Below, piece by piece: positions 42,941 through 54,629 of a stretch of 64,000 bases of DNA. A model generated the notes under the pieces. The model worked only from the letters and a program-made list of their open reading frames with translations. It was not told where the DNA came from and did not search any database. The DNA comes from Glebionis coronaria. Its lineage: Eukaryota > Streptophyta > Magnoliopsida > Asterales > Asteraceae. Location: positions 293,055,147 through 293,119,146 of the forward strand of contig CM046875.1 in assembly GCA_025667525.1 (NCBI GenBank), in the 5' to 3' direction. Position 1 is the first letter of the stretch; each line of letters begins with the position of its first letter. Made by a program: the position numbers and the translations under genes.

Positions 42941-44609
42941 TGATAGGTGTGAAAACACCCATCCTTTTACCACTTAATTACAATAATAACCAAGCCAAAA
43001 CGTGTATTTTGTGTCGTAAATGTCGGAATTATGCGTGGTTTGTGTTTTTGTTGTGATTTTAGGATCAAAATGTTAAGAGGGGAGAAAACACGGCTTTCAC
43101 AGGCTTTTATCGAAGAAAAAGACAAAAGACGAAGTCGAAAGATCAAGAGTGCAAAAAGAACGGAAGTCCAAGACCAATTCTGAAGATTTATCGAAGAAAA
43201 AGTCAAAAGACGGAAGTTTACTAAAAGCTGAAGAACTCAAGTCTAATCTATTGAAGTAATTACAAGACGAGTTTATTAATCCCGAGACAAAAGTCGAATA
43301 CTTAAGAAGATTAAGGACTAAACAAGTAATTAAAGAAAGAAGAAAGAGGGGAGGAAGCTTCCTTCCACTAATCCTCCTCCTCCCCTATATATAGATGATT
43401 AGTGTACATTTTTAATTTTGTTGGGTGGATTGACAACCCACTTCTTCCACCATTTTCATTTTGCACCTTAAATTCTTGCTCTTTAATTTCTTGTATCGCA
43501 CCTTTTAATTCCTTTTAATTCCAAGTAAGTTTTATTTAATTGTTGTTGAATCTTTACTTTTCTTGTTTAATCTCTCATCTACCTTTCTTATTTGTGTTTA
43601 ATCTTTGTGTTCATGTTCTTGAGTGTTATGGTTTTCAATCAAGTGGGTTTTGATTGATTTGGCTTTATTGTTAATTTTATTGATTTGGTTTGTTTGATTA
43701 TCATTAGTTGATCATTGTTGGTTAGTTTGATTTAATCTGTTGGTTTGATTTTGATTATTTTGTCCAAATTCGTTTCTTTTTTGTTCCCCTTGTTCTTTGT
43801 GGTTTTTGTTTCCCCAGGAGTTCCGAATCAAGGGAGTTCCGAATCAAGGGAGTTCCGAATCAAGGGATTTCTGAATCAAGGGAGTTCCGAATCAAGGGAG
43901 TTCTGAATCAAGGAAGTTCTGAATCAAGGAAGTTCCGAATCAAGGAAGTTCCGAATCAAGGAAGTTCTGAATCAAGGAAGTTCCGAATCAAAGAAGTTAT
44001 GAATCAAGGAAGTTCCGAATCAAGGGAGTTCCGAATCAAGGGAGTTCTGAATCAAGGGAGTTCCGAATCAAGGTAGTTCCGAATCAAGGGAGTTCATTCG
44101 GAACATTCCGAATCAAGGAGTGATTATTCCGAATCAGTGACACATTCCGAGTGAAGAAGAAATTATTCCGAACGAAGGTGACATTCCGGACGAGTGATTT
44201 ATTCCGAACGAAGGATTATTCTGAATGAGCTGTTTTGAGGTTATTTTAAGTTTATGTTTTTAATTTTTAATTTTCAATCTTTACTTTTCCCGCCTTCTTA
44301 CTTAGTCGCACTTTTAATTTACTTGCATTTAATTTTAGTTTACCTTATTTACTTTTAAGTTTGCCTTTTTATTTCTCGTCACGTTTTTAATTTCTCGTCA
44401 TTAATTTCCCGTCAAGTTTTTATTTTTCAGTATTTCTTTTTACCATCTTTACTTTATTTTTATTTGTTTCAGGTCTTTATTTTAAATTAGTTTACGACAC
44501 CCACTCTATTTCTTTTCTACCAAGAACAACTGAGTCGCACTTTGAACCAGAAATCAATTCGAGAAGATACCGAGAAAAGAACTTTCAACCAAGCAAAATC
44601 TTAATATTA
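42941..44609 (+). repeat. G2 3' LTR (1669 bp)
   Basis: Partner of 37453-39090, about 31 bp longer, mainly through extra minisatellite units (about 43818-44095). Confidence 0.9.
43818..44095. repeat. 16-bp minisatellite in the G2 3' LTR
   Basis: Same AGTTCYGAATCAAGGR unit with about two more copies than the 5' LTR and private variants. Confidence 0.9.
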
Positions 44610-45480
44610 GTCATAAGATTTGAAAACCTATCGAAAAAACGATTTTCCTCATTAGCTTCATCATGTAAGGCATTAATGTTTCTAGACGATGACGAACCCA
44701 TATTGGCAACACTCGGTGTGTTACGAGGGTTATAAACCTTAGATCTATTCTCGATAATCTTTAAAGCTTCATTGGTCGTTTTGCACAAAAAATTACCACC
44801 CGCGGCGGCATTCAAATAATCTCGTTCATGATCATTAAGCCCATTATAGAAAGTATCTGATGCAATTCCGAAAAATCATGGTGTGGACATTCATGTAACA
44901 TTTCCTTAAATCGTTCCCATGCCATTGAAAAACTCTCATTATTACGTTGTGTAAACCTTGAAATCTCATTTTTCAAATGTGTTGTTTTAGATGGTAGAAA
45001 AAATTGGTTCCCAAACTTAAAAACGAGATCACCCCATGTCAAAATCGAATTTGGCGGTTCTTTCTCAAGCCAAGTTTTAGCGGGTCCATCTAATGAGTAT
45101 GGAAAGAACATCATCTTAATGGCGTCATGTGAAACATCCTTAAACTTGCTAGTTGCGGTGAGACGATTAAAATTCCTTATGTGGTAATGCGGGTTGTCTT
45201 TCTCATGACCTCTAAACTTATTTGCTTGCAACATCGACATTTAACCCGTCTTAATCTCAAAATTCTCCGCAAGGATAGCGGGAATCACAATAGCTTCTCC
45301 AAAACCCTCGGTGGGTGCTTGAAGCAACTCCATCATAGTACGATTAGCCATGACGACTTCTTGTTCTACAATAGGTTCAACAATTGGAGTTTGTTTTTCA
45401 ATCAACGTCTCTTGATTTCCTTGACTTTGACGACGTTTACGAGCTCGTTTTGCTTGATTACGAGTTTGCATAAACTTCAC
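44610..45480 (-). pseudogene. gag: G1 gag, N-terminal capsid part, upstream of the G2 insertion
   Basis: It starts MKFMQTRNQAKRARKRR. The capsid (retrotransposon gag) domain includes HIRNFNRLTATSKFKD, AIKMMFFPYSLDGPAKTW, SILTWGDLVFKFGNQFF and SFSMAWERFKEMLHECPHH. A stop at 45241-45243 and a frameshift near 44,860 break it. It then codes NAAAGGNFLCKTTNEALKII up to the GTCAT duplication at 44610-44614, and continues at 37452. Confidence 0.88.
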
Positions 45481-46201
45481 GAAGAATGGGAGGTGAGCAA
45501 AGAAGATTCTTTTTGGGTGTTTTGTGAATTTTCAATTTTTTTGTGTTTTTGATTGTTTTTAATTTTTTCGGATTTTGTGTATCTTCGTAGATAACAATCT
45601 ACCAAATCTCTCCTCGAATCAAACTCTTGATTAAAGAAGCCTCAAAAGATTGAAAAAGATCACGTGGAGTGAACGCCTTCGAATGACTTTAGAACTTTGG
45701 TGAAAACCAAATTGTTCAAGAGGGTTTAATCACAAAGAAAACCAAGCAAATATATATGATCCGTAATAATACTTTGGGCGGCAAAACCCTCGATTAGCCT
45801 TCAATCTCAAAATACTCACAAGCAAGCGGGGAAACGAGGCGGCGCGGAGCACTTAAGAGCCTTTTTCCTTAGGGTATATTTTATAATACCCGCCTTATAC
45901 CCACCTTATAGTTTGTATTTTTTAAAATCGAGCTTCACGAAAGTATTTATCTATTTTTGCCATTTTCTTTTTGTTTGAGATTCGAATACAATAATTAGTA
46001 GATCAAATCCCAATTAAGGTTGTGTTTTCACACTTTTGGAGATAATTTGTATGGATTGTGATACTTAATACAATATAGTAATAATAATTTCACAAGAAAA
46101 ACGAAAAAAAACCGATAATACATATTAATAGATTTCTACTAATACAAATACTATTTATGGTTAATATTAAAAACAACAAGACAAATTAATCACGACACAC
46201 C
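45481..46201 (-). other. G1 5' leader
   Basis: Noncoding sequence between primer site and gag. I see no ORF or other clear element. It would include the packaging signal of the genomic RNA (family knowledge). Confidence 0.5.
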
Positions 46202-46219
46202 TCCCCGGCAGCGGCGCCA
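46202..46219 (-). other. G1 primer-binding site (tRNA-Asp type)
   Basis: On the minus strand TGGCGCCGCTGCCGGGGA lies three bases inside the 5' LTR end. Confidence 0.9.
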
Positions 46220-46222
46220 AAA

Positions 46223-47606
46223 TGATTGTAGTGATTTTACACACCTTTAGGAAAAGGAGGTAAATAGGGAAAGTATAAAACACGACGGTTTAGGAAAACC
46301 GTGTATTAATGACCCAAAGGTGAAAGTTCGTTTCCCAAGGAGGTATATGTGTGTGAATAATTCGTAATTGATTTGAGATTAATATTTGAAAGAAGGGGAT
46401 GAGAAATTAGAATGACGAAGACGTGAAATTAATTACTACGACGACTAAACGTAAAACCGTAAAAAGAGCTAAAATAAAAATTAATTCTAAAAATTCCCAA
46501 AAAATTACCGAAAATCAAATTAAATAAGCTAAGAGTTTACAAATGATCAAAACTTTTTAAAACCTTTTAATTAATTAAATATTAATTTTTAAATGCTAAT
46601 TAAAGCCCTAAAAATCAAATTAATTATCAAAAAGCCCAAATAAATATTTTTCACTTTGTAAACATCTTAAATGACCTAAAAGGATTAAAAACTATTTTTA
46701 TAAAATTTTAAACTAATTAAAACTATTTAAAATGATTTAAAAACTATTTAAACTTAAAATAATTATAAAATTTAATCTAATGATGATAAGAGTTGCAAAA
46801 ATCCTATTTTAATGTATTAAACCTAAGAAAAATAATTTCATAATAAAATAATATTAAAATAATATTAAAAATCCAAAAATTATAAAAATTCTAAAAACTT
46901 GCAAAGTAGTTTATTTTAACCTAAATAATCAGAAAATGAAAGTGAAATTACAAAATTACCCCTAATGGCCCCCCAAATGGGCTAAAAGCAAAAACAGTAA
47001 ACCTTAATGGGCTTTTGGGCCCAAAAAGTCAAACTAGGACCAAATGACCTAAAAAAGCCCTATCTGACTCAAAATTCAATTCTAAACACAAAAGTCTGAA
47101 GGCCCAAAAGCTGATTTTGAGCTTATCACAGCTTAAATAGTCAACAGCTTATTCTTATTGGGCCAATAAGCCCATTAAGAAATAAGCCAATGCCATAAGC
47201 TCTGCTTAGACACACAACCTTCTTTTGAGATGCCTAAGAGATCTGTGAAAAGAAATTTTGAAAAAGCACACTCAATAAGCCAGAAATAAGCAAAGTAAAA
47301 ATCCACAAAACGACAAAATAGTCGGGATAGAGTTCTAGGACGTTTCAGAAGCTCTGGTTTGTTGCAAAAGCTCACAAATAGCTTAACTAAGACTAATCAA
47401 CAAAGAAAATCCCAATAAGCCAAGTACATTAAGCTATGTGAACCAATAAGCACTCTTTTAAAATAAGAAAAGTTAATTTCCTAGTGAAAAGCTCTTATTA
47501 AGTTCTGATTTCTTCCAGTTTAGCTTATAAGGTGAGATAAATGGTGAAAAGTACAAAAACTAAGTTGTGTCACGTTTCAATAAGCTATTCTAACTGATAA
47601 TCACTT
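46223..47606 (-). repeat. G1 5' LTR, distal part (split by G4)
   Basis: It begins TGATTGTAGTGATTTTACAC and matches 26857-28277 of the other LTR with substitutions and indels. It stops at CACTT (47602-47606), the target duplication of G4. Confidence 0.9.
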
Positions 47607-48388
47607 TGTAAAACCCGCATGCTTTTACCATGAATAGTGCCCTTAAGATCGTACGTCCTAGATTAAAACTTACCTTATTTAGTATTGATCACATTCATGT
47701 GCTAATAATCAAGCAAGTGCATACGTGTATGACAGGATAAGTATCGATTACGTACGAACTCATGATAAACAGTTAATAAATATGTCAAGTGAACATAATT
47801 AAATCATGATCACCATTTAAAATACGAACTAGAATAATTACGTAAATACTTATAATATAATTACGAGCGTTAAGATTACGATAACTACATGATAAAATAA
47901 ACAGAAACGCTTCAGACACGAACACGTTTAACCACGAACGAACACGAAACATCGGGACACGAGAAAAGGTACGGGTACCCCATGTGGGGCCCCCATACCC
48001 ACGGCACAACAACCATAATGGGCTTAGCCCATGGACTTTTTACAAGAAAAGGGGGGTTATGTAACTTTTCATTTCATTTTCACTTTTTCAAGAAAATAAA
48101 CAAAAACCCTAAAAGAGTTTTCTCTCCTCCTCTTTGGCTTCTTTTGTGCCGCCACCCATATCAACACCATAGGAGGGTGTTGATTGATTTTTGACATTAA
48201 AACAAGTGATAGAAACCGTGTTTGTTCATCATTCTTCAATCCACGTGTTTGGTATATCATTTCTTAACCTTTCTTTTTCATTTCTTTTAATCTTTGATTT
48301 TATTATGAACATGTCATTATTTTTATTTAAACATGATAATTAAACATTGATCTAACATGTTTTGGTATAAATTAAAATCAAAGGATGT

Positions 48389-48396
48389 TATAAAAG
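48389..48396 (+). promoter_or_regulatory. TATA box in the G4 5' LTR
   Basis: TATAAAAG, repeated at 55412-55419 in the 3' LTR. Confidence 0.55.
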
Positions 48397-49068
48397 GGGT
48401 GTTTGTTTTGGCCGCATAGGGTAACCAACCCGAGGGGGGTTCGGTTTGCTTATTGCCGCCACCACCAAGACCATTTTTGGTCTTGGTTGGCTCATGTGGG
48501 ACCCACGGCAGCAAGGGGGCACACGTACCCCGAGTTTGGCTCGGGGTACGGTGTCGAGTTCATGCCCGATTCATGGTTCGTTGGTTAAATCAGGATTTTT
48601 GCTACATGTTAATTTTTATGAATTATGAACTTAGGATATAATTAATTAATAACTTGAGATATTAATTAAATCATGACTTAGGTTATTTTAATTATTAGTT
48701 TAACATGACATTAATTTAACCTAAGTATTTTTATGTTATAAGTTATAATTAATTAATTATTTAAAACATGCCTATAATTAATTAATTTAGACATGACTTA
48801 GGTTATGTTATTAATACATAATGATACACATTTTAACCTAAGTATTTTAATCCATTTTAATTAATACATGTTATACTTTAATTAAAATGCTTAACCTATA
48901 GTTTAATTAAAATACATGAAATAATAATTAAACTATACACTATACCATATGACTTAAGAGATAAGCTTATAAACACTTAGACTTATATGTTAGCTTATGT
49001 AACCAGCTTAATTCTAATTATGGAAACCTTCTATATATGGAAACTTATTTAATTAAGGCAGCTGATCT

Positions 49069-49226
49069 ATTTTTGGAAACTTTCTATTTTTAGAAACTAA
49101 TCTATTTTAAGCAGTAAATTCTATTTTAGGAAACTTTCTATTTTTGGAAACTTTCTATTTTTGGAAACTTTCTATTTTTGGAAACTTTCTATTTTTGGTA
49201 ACTTTCTATTTTTGGAAACCTGCTTT
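49069..49226. repeat. 17-bp tandem repeat in the G4 5' LTR
   Basis: Degenerate to perfect copies of TTTCTATTTTTGGAAAC, with the last five or six nearly perfect. The same array is at about 56092-56250. Confidence 0.85.
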
Positions 49227-50443
49227 TTTTGGAAAGTTACTTATTATTACACAGTAAGTATAATAATACATGAAACACCAGTAATACTTAGTCAGATTAA
49301 TCAGAATACTAGATAAACACAGTTTAAGGCTTTAAACAGTAAACCATGACCTAAAACATACAAAGTAAGCTAAGATGAGACATAAAACCCAGTACGTAAT
49401 CAGTGAATCGATACTTATACATGTGTGTATTCATGTAGCTTTAGTGATCCAGAAGTAGGAGTCTTTCTTCCGTTCATTCACTGGACTTGAGGTACGGATT
49501 CCCGTCCTTTCAGTATGGACATTCTTTCCTTATCAGGATTTCCCCGTATGCAGCCAACTGTTTTCCCCAGTATTTGTTTTATTGTTTTGAACTGCTTATG
49601 TTTAATTAGCATAATCTATAGCCATATACAAGCATGACCAGTTTCACCTAGTTATGGAGGTACCATAACCATAACATTGGAGGCACCAATGTTATGACTT
49701 CCCCACGGCGGAGTGATTGCTCGTGGCGCCCCTTTTAGTTTTGGCCATATTATTATATCATGTGGGGCGTATGGGTGCATCCTAGTTACATGTTTTATTC
49801 AGTATTTCATGGTGAATGTGGTGTGTGCCTTGCATCCTTCACAAGGAGTTGATCCCTCCTACCCAGACCAGTATATTAATTAGAGGCATCCCCTCTAATC
49901 AGCATGATGAGGTCACCCCTCCAAGTATTCATGCACGTGACCTTTTCATGACCTATATGGGCTATGGTATATTTATGTTAAAACAGTTTTCATAAGATAA
50001 ACATAAGGCTTTTCAAACTATAAAATCAGTTTTCTCAATACTTAACCAGTCTACTCAGAACTTAGTCTTCCGCTGTTATATGTTACATGCTTATCCTATT
50101 TCATGCTATATTGTATATCCGTGCACTGAGCGTTTTGCTCAGCCGTTACTTTCCTTTCCATGTCCCAAAACGGCAGGTACCCAAGACTCGAGCATTTGGA
50201 GGACATGCATAGGATGGAAGCTGCCATAGACTTCTTCTCCTGTTTCCTTCATATATTTATGCTTGTTTAGTCTTTCATTCAGTTCATTTACTTTCTTATG
50301 TTTTGGGCTTATGTTTGGGAACCGATGTTTGATTCCGGTTTTCCCTGGTCATGTATGTTTTACTACATATTACCTTGCATGCTTTGATGACACGCCATAA
50401 TTACGCGTGACATTCCATTTATCAAAATGGGGTGTTACAATTA

Positions 50444-50456
50444 TGGTATCAGAGCC
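50444..50456 (+). other. G4 primer-binding site (initiator Met tRNA type)
   Basis: TGGTATCAGAGCC lies four bases after the 5' LTR. Confidence 0.85.
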
Positions 50457-52782
50457 AAGGCTTCGACCTGTAGGCTCTAAAACTCGACCTGTGACTAGTG
50501 GGTAGTCACCAGGAGCTTCCTAAGTCAACGCTTGTTATTCCACGTATTGACGTTTTCAGCACCTTTCTGTTTAACCATGACGTTTTCAGCACCTTGTTGT
50601 TTTCACCATGATGTTTTCACCAGTATCGTCTTACTAATATGGAATGAACAACCGTCATCCATACTTAGTTATGTGTCATTGTCTATGCATGATGTTCCTC
50701 GTGAACTGTGACGATGTGGACTGACCCCAGTAGTTCATAATTTTCACATAAAATTTTTTTCTGTTAAGTTTTGATAATGACTTTTAATTATTATGTTTCA
50801 TGCATTCATGCATTTATACCATATGTCATCTGTTGCAGGAATTTTGACTAAGTAATGGTTGGTACAGGACTGGCCCTATTTAGTCGCATGTGCTTTTATC
50901 GAAACTTTTAACTTTGGGACCGACCCATAGGCGTCCCCTCGCCATGTCTTTTGTTTGGAACCGACCCATAGGCGTTCCCTCGCACATATAAAGGTTTTAT
51001 AAACTACATTACGCATTCATGCACTGTTTTCTTGCATAAAATTTTTCTCATGATTTAAATTGGCATAAAATTTTTTTTCATGTCCCATCATAAGTTATTA
51101 TGTTTTTATGTCAAGTATGCCTTCATACTATCATGGTTAACTTCAGTTTCATGCTGATTTTGTTATACACGTCTTCGTAATAGATGGTTTCATGTTTCCT
51201 CATGATAATTCCGTCTTCATGTTGATTATGTTTCACGCCTCTTTTGTTATTTACGTTGTCCTGCAAGACATTGTTAGATTTCTTAAATCATGCTTTCATG
51301 ATAGTCATGGTTGGTTTTCATTGATCATGTTGTCAGGCAAATCATCGTTGAATTTTGTGTAACCACACTTTAGCGTTTCTCTATGCAACTAGAATGATGT
51401 CTATGCTAATACTGCCAGGTTATCATGATGGTTTTTCTAACTGTTCAACCGTTATACCTTCCTTAAATCATGATAAATGACCGACCCCATACCGATCATT
51501 TCATGTGTATTCCATGTGTACTCCACGTACCGTATTTCATGTGTATTACATGTACCTTAATCCATGTGTATTCCACTTGCAATAATTCACGAGTATTCGC
51601 TAGTCGATTTTAAATCATGTCAGGCGTAGGTTCACTTGCTGATATTCTACAAGATTGTCGATGCCGCTCATAGCTTGGAGATGTTACTGAAGGTTGACGC
51701 TGCTGATGTTGGGAGACGCTACGAGATGCTGATGCTGATGCTGTTCACAACCTGGAGATCCTAAAAGACGAAGACAAAGGCGTCGGAGCAAAGCAATTGG
51801 ACGAGAAGATGCTTCACCATCAGATGATTCCCATCAATCATTGTCCCTAATTCATAGTTACATGTCACACGTCATTCGGCTGTTATGTCAGCCATATGAG
51901 TGCAAACCGGTACCAGCCGGCCACTCAGCTGAATAGTTACATGAATCACGGTCATGAGAATGGCCGTCACGGAACTGACAGACAGGACTATAGTAACCAC
52001 TACCATGACAGAAAATATCCTAGAAATTGCAACCGAGGCTCTGGCCGCAGACGTGAACAGACATACAAATGATCAGTAGTCCAACCGATCCGCCAATTCT
52101 GGCATATTAACCTAATATTTGTAGTTCTAATTGTTTCACATCTCGAGACACATGTCAAGACATCAGTCAAGACACATGTCTCACGTATACTTTCTGAGGA
52201 CACATGTCAAGATACCAATCAAGACATATGTCACGCTTACATTTCTCAAGACACGAGTCAAGACACATGACTCACGTCTATTTATGGAACATTTCTAAGA
52301 AATTCAGGGTACCCTCCAAGGGTACATCTATTTGTTGTGCCATGTATTAATCAGGCCACAAGAATTTCAATACCATTATCAGCGCATCAGTGAGAACTGT
52401 CATGTTGCCGATGTCACTTTCATTTCTTTCACCATAGTTCAGATATTCCTAACCATGAAGGACGCCTTTCGTATTCCCACGTAACGCATTTTCCTTGGAC
52501 AGACATGAGATGAATTTTTTTATCCTAATTATGGACTATGAACAGCACACCATGCTACGATTCATAGTTATGTACAGTAATGTTCAGGCTCCTGAATACT
52601 TCAGCTTGATTTTCCATCGAAATATCTGTGCAAATTTTCTACGCTTACAAGCATGTGCATTGTTAGCCATGGTCGCTAAAATTTTCTAGCTGTCAGTAAG
52701 ACACAACCACTTAACTCTTTTACGCACAGCCAGTTGATTATTCCAAAGTCTTCCTATACATTCCAGCAGAACCTACAAGGAG
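50457..52782 (+). other. G4 degraded gag region with short repeated words
   Basis: No ORF is supported. A doubled phrase (ACCGACCCATAGGCGT near 50,921 and 50,962) is seen. Loosely repeated 'ttcatgtgtattccatgtg' words lie at 51,500-51,600 and 'tcaagacacatgtctcacg' words at 52,135-52,285. Confidence 0.5.
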
Positions 52783-53200
52783 AAGGATGGTACCATGAGA
52801 TTATGTGTCGACTACCGTTGACTTAAACAAATCACCATTCATGACCGTTATTCTCCTCCACGTATTGACGACATGTCCAATCAACCGTATAGTGTTAATC
52901 ACTTTTCCAAGATCGAACTCACGATCATGCTGCCAACAGTGACGAGTGAAAAAGCAGGACATGTCCATGACTGCTATTCGTACACGACTCGGTCATGCTA
53001 AATTTATGATTTTGAATTAGTCTCATCAATGCTCCAACCGCATTATGGACTTAATAAATTGAGTTTCCATGAACTCCTAAACAAATTCATCAGCGTTTTC
53101 ATTGAGGATAACCTGATTTCCTCTAAGCCTAGAGAAGAACAGGAAGACCATATCTGCACTATGTTGCAAATTCTATGACAAGAGAAATTCTACCCTGGAA
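52783..53200 (+). pseudogene. pol: G4 reverse-transcriptase remnant
   Basis: It codes KDGTMRLCVDYR-stop-LKQITIHDRYSPPRIDD, the motif that opens gypsy RT. Later it codes VFIEDNLISSKPREEQEDH in place of the catalytic FIDD(I/M) motif. One catalytic Asp is Glu, and stops and frameshifts intervene, so it is inactive. Confidence 0.75.
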
Positions 53201-53524
53201 AATTTTTTCCTATATCAATTCTGTTTGATTACCGTGACACGCTGAATCACATGGCATTCTACGGTTAATCTTACCATGACTCAGCTTATGCGTAAAGGAG
53301 ATAACCCTACACTGCATTAGGTGTTCTAGAAAATCCTACGCTGGGAGAAGTCTGATTCAAAGACTAAGAGTTTCGCAACCTTCTATGTATCAAGTTTCTT
53401 CGAAGCAGGATACAGTTACGTTCATATCTTCATACCTGTTATACAAACAGGCTAAGATAGGACACCAACAGACGGGTATGTTTTCATCTTATGATATTGT
53501 GAATCGAAAAGGGACAAGATCTCC

Positions 53525-53640
53525 ATGGATTTTAGTACCAGATTTCAGCAAACTCAGAGGAAGCATGATGCTATCTGGGTTATTGCCAACAGTTTGATCA
53601 AGTCTGCAGAATCCTTACATCCGTACGGATTTCAGAACCA
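53525..53640 (+). pseudogene. pol: G4 integrase remnant
   Basis: MDFSTRF, then QRKHDAIWVIANSLIKSAE, matches the start of the chromovirus integrase core (the MDFV-GLP, HDAIWVIVDRLTKSAHF type). The first catalytic Asp is Asn here. Downstream homology fades into repeated CACGT words. Confidence 0.7.
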
Positions 53641-53739
53641 ACAGATTGAACGAACATGTTCCAGCCAAGGCTCATCCGATCACTTGGCAATCCCTCAGCT
53701 ATCGGGTCAGACAAAGATTCGTAATTGTACTCCTAACTT

Positions 53740-54340
53740 ACTTCACGTCCTTTTTCTAATTCCCCGACTTGCTTTCGCGCTCACGTTCATGACACTATTC
53801 ACGTTCATGATCGTATTTTGGCTTACGATTTTACGTTCACTCTTTTCTCATTCTGGGAAGTTTGCAAGAACTTGTGAGACCAGACCCAAGTTTAGTATAA
53901 CTCTCCATCATCAGATAGACGTTTCACGTCATATTCCATGTCTCACCTTGTAGCGTTTGGCATTACCGCCATTATATTCTATGATCACGATATGTCTCAC
54001 ATGTCATGTTCATTCCACGTTCCTCATATCATGATCAAAATAGGTTACACGTATCATGGATCACGATATGTTTACTCTTACTACACTCGCCATATCTCCA
54101 CGTAGCACGTTCAAAATTTTTCACGTATCACGTTCAAAATTTTTCACGTACTACGTTTCTTTATGTCTCGCGCATCGTTTCTAATTATCAGTTAAGTCAG
54201 ATTGTCTTGCATCGTAACGTTTCAGTTACCCTTGCACGTTAACTCTTTTTCCTCGATCGAATTTAGGGGATCTACCTTCCGCTGATAACCAATAATTTCT
54301 TCTTATTCCAAGTCAAGGTCAGGAGGACCAGGATTTATCA
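53740..54340 (+). other. G4 interior rich in TCACGT/CACGTTC words
   Basis: Dense short imperfect repeats, including two copies of CACGTTCAAAATTTTTCACG near 54,106-54,150. No ORF is supported. Confidence 0.5.
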
Positions 54341-54344
54341 TTAG

Positions 54345-54440
54345 TGTCAGGATCTTCTGAATGAACCGTTCCAAGAGGGAGGCCACTTGGAAACGGACAA
54401 GTTCATCCGGACTTCTTATCCATTTTTTCTCTTATCGATT
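54345..54440 (+). pseudogene. G4 chromodomain-like remnant
   Basis: Out-of-frame traces of the EATWE ... FIRTSYPFF type found at the C-terminus of chromovirus integrases lie just before the 3' LTR. Very short, so tentative. Confidence 0.45.
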
Positions 54441-54616
54441 AGATATGTCCTTTCAGTCACGTCACGTTCCATGTCTTTTCAGGACATGTCACGTTCCACG
54501 TTCCCTTCTACCATGTCACCTTCATTTCCGTTATTTTGCATACCTTTCCAGTTTGATTCGGGTATGTTTCGCTTCCAGTTACTTTATCTATAATTCGGGG
54601 ACGAATTATTCTTTTT

Positions 54617-54628
54617 AGGGGGGAAGAA
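54617..54628 (+). other. G4 polypurine tract
   Basis: AGGGGGGAAGAA, one base before the 3' LTR start. Confidence 0.85.
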
Positions 54629-54629
54629 T

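Larger units (their letters stand above)
37453..44609 (+). mobile_element. G2: non-autonomous gypsy element with its own Cys-rich ORF
   Basis: It is inserted in G1 gag with duplication GTCAT (37448-37452 and 44610-44614). The LTRs (37453-39090 and 42941-44609) run TGATAGG to ATTA. A tRNA-Asp primer site (39094-39111) and polypurine tract (42929-42940) are present, but there is no gag capsid, protease, RT or integrase. The only coding region is a Cys-rich acidic ORF. Structure and primer site imply mobilisation by a tRNA-Asp-primed gypsy partner. The LTRs differ by many substitutions and by minisatellite length, so G2 is older than G3 and G4. Confidence 0.92.
47607..50439 (+). repeat. G4 5' LTR (2833 bp)
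   Basis: It has a TATAAAAG box at 48389-48396 and tandem 17-bp TTTCTATTTTTGGAAAC units at about 49069-49226. Small open frames in it recur in the other LTR and are not genes. Confidence 0.93.

Noticed and set aside
47982..48641. Several 60-75-codon frames, repeated identically at 55,005-55,664
   Set aside because: Both copies lie in the two LTRs of G4; no family resemblance.
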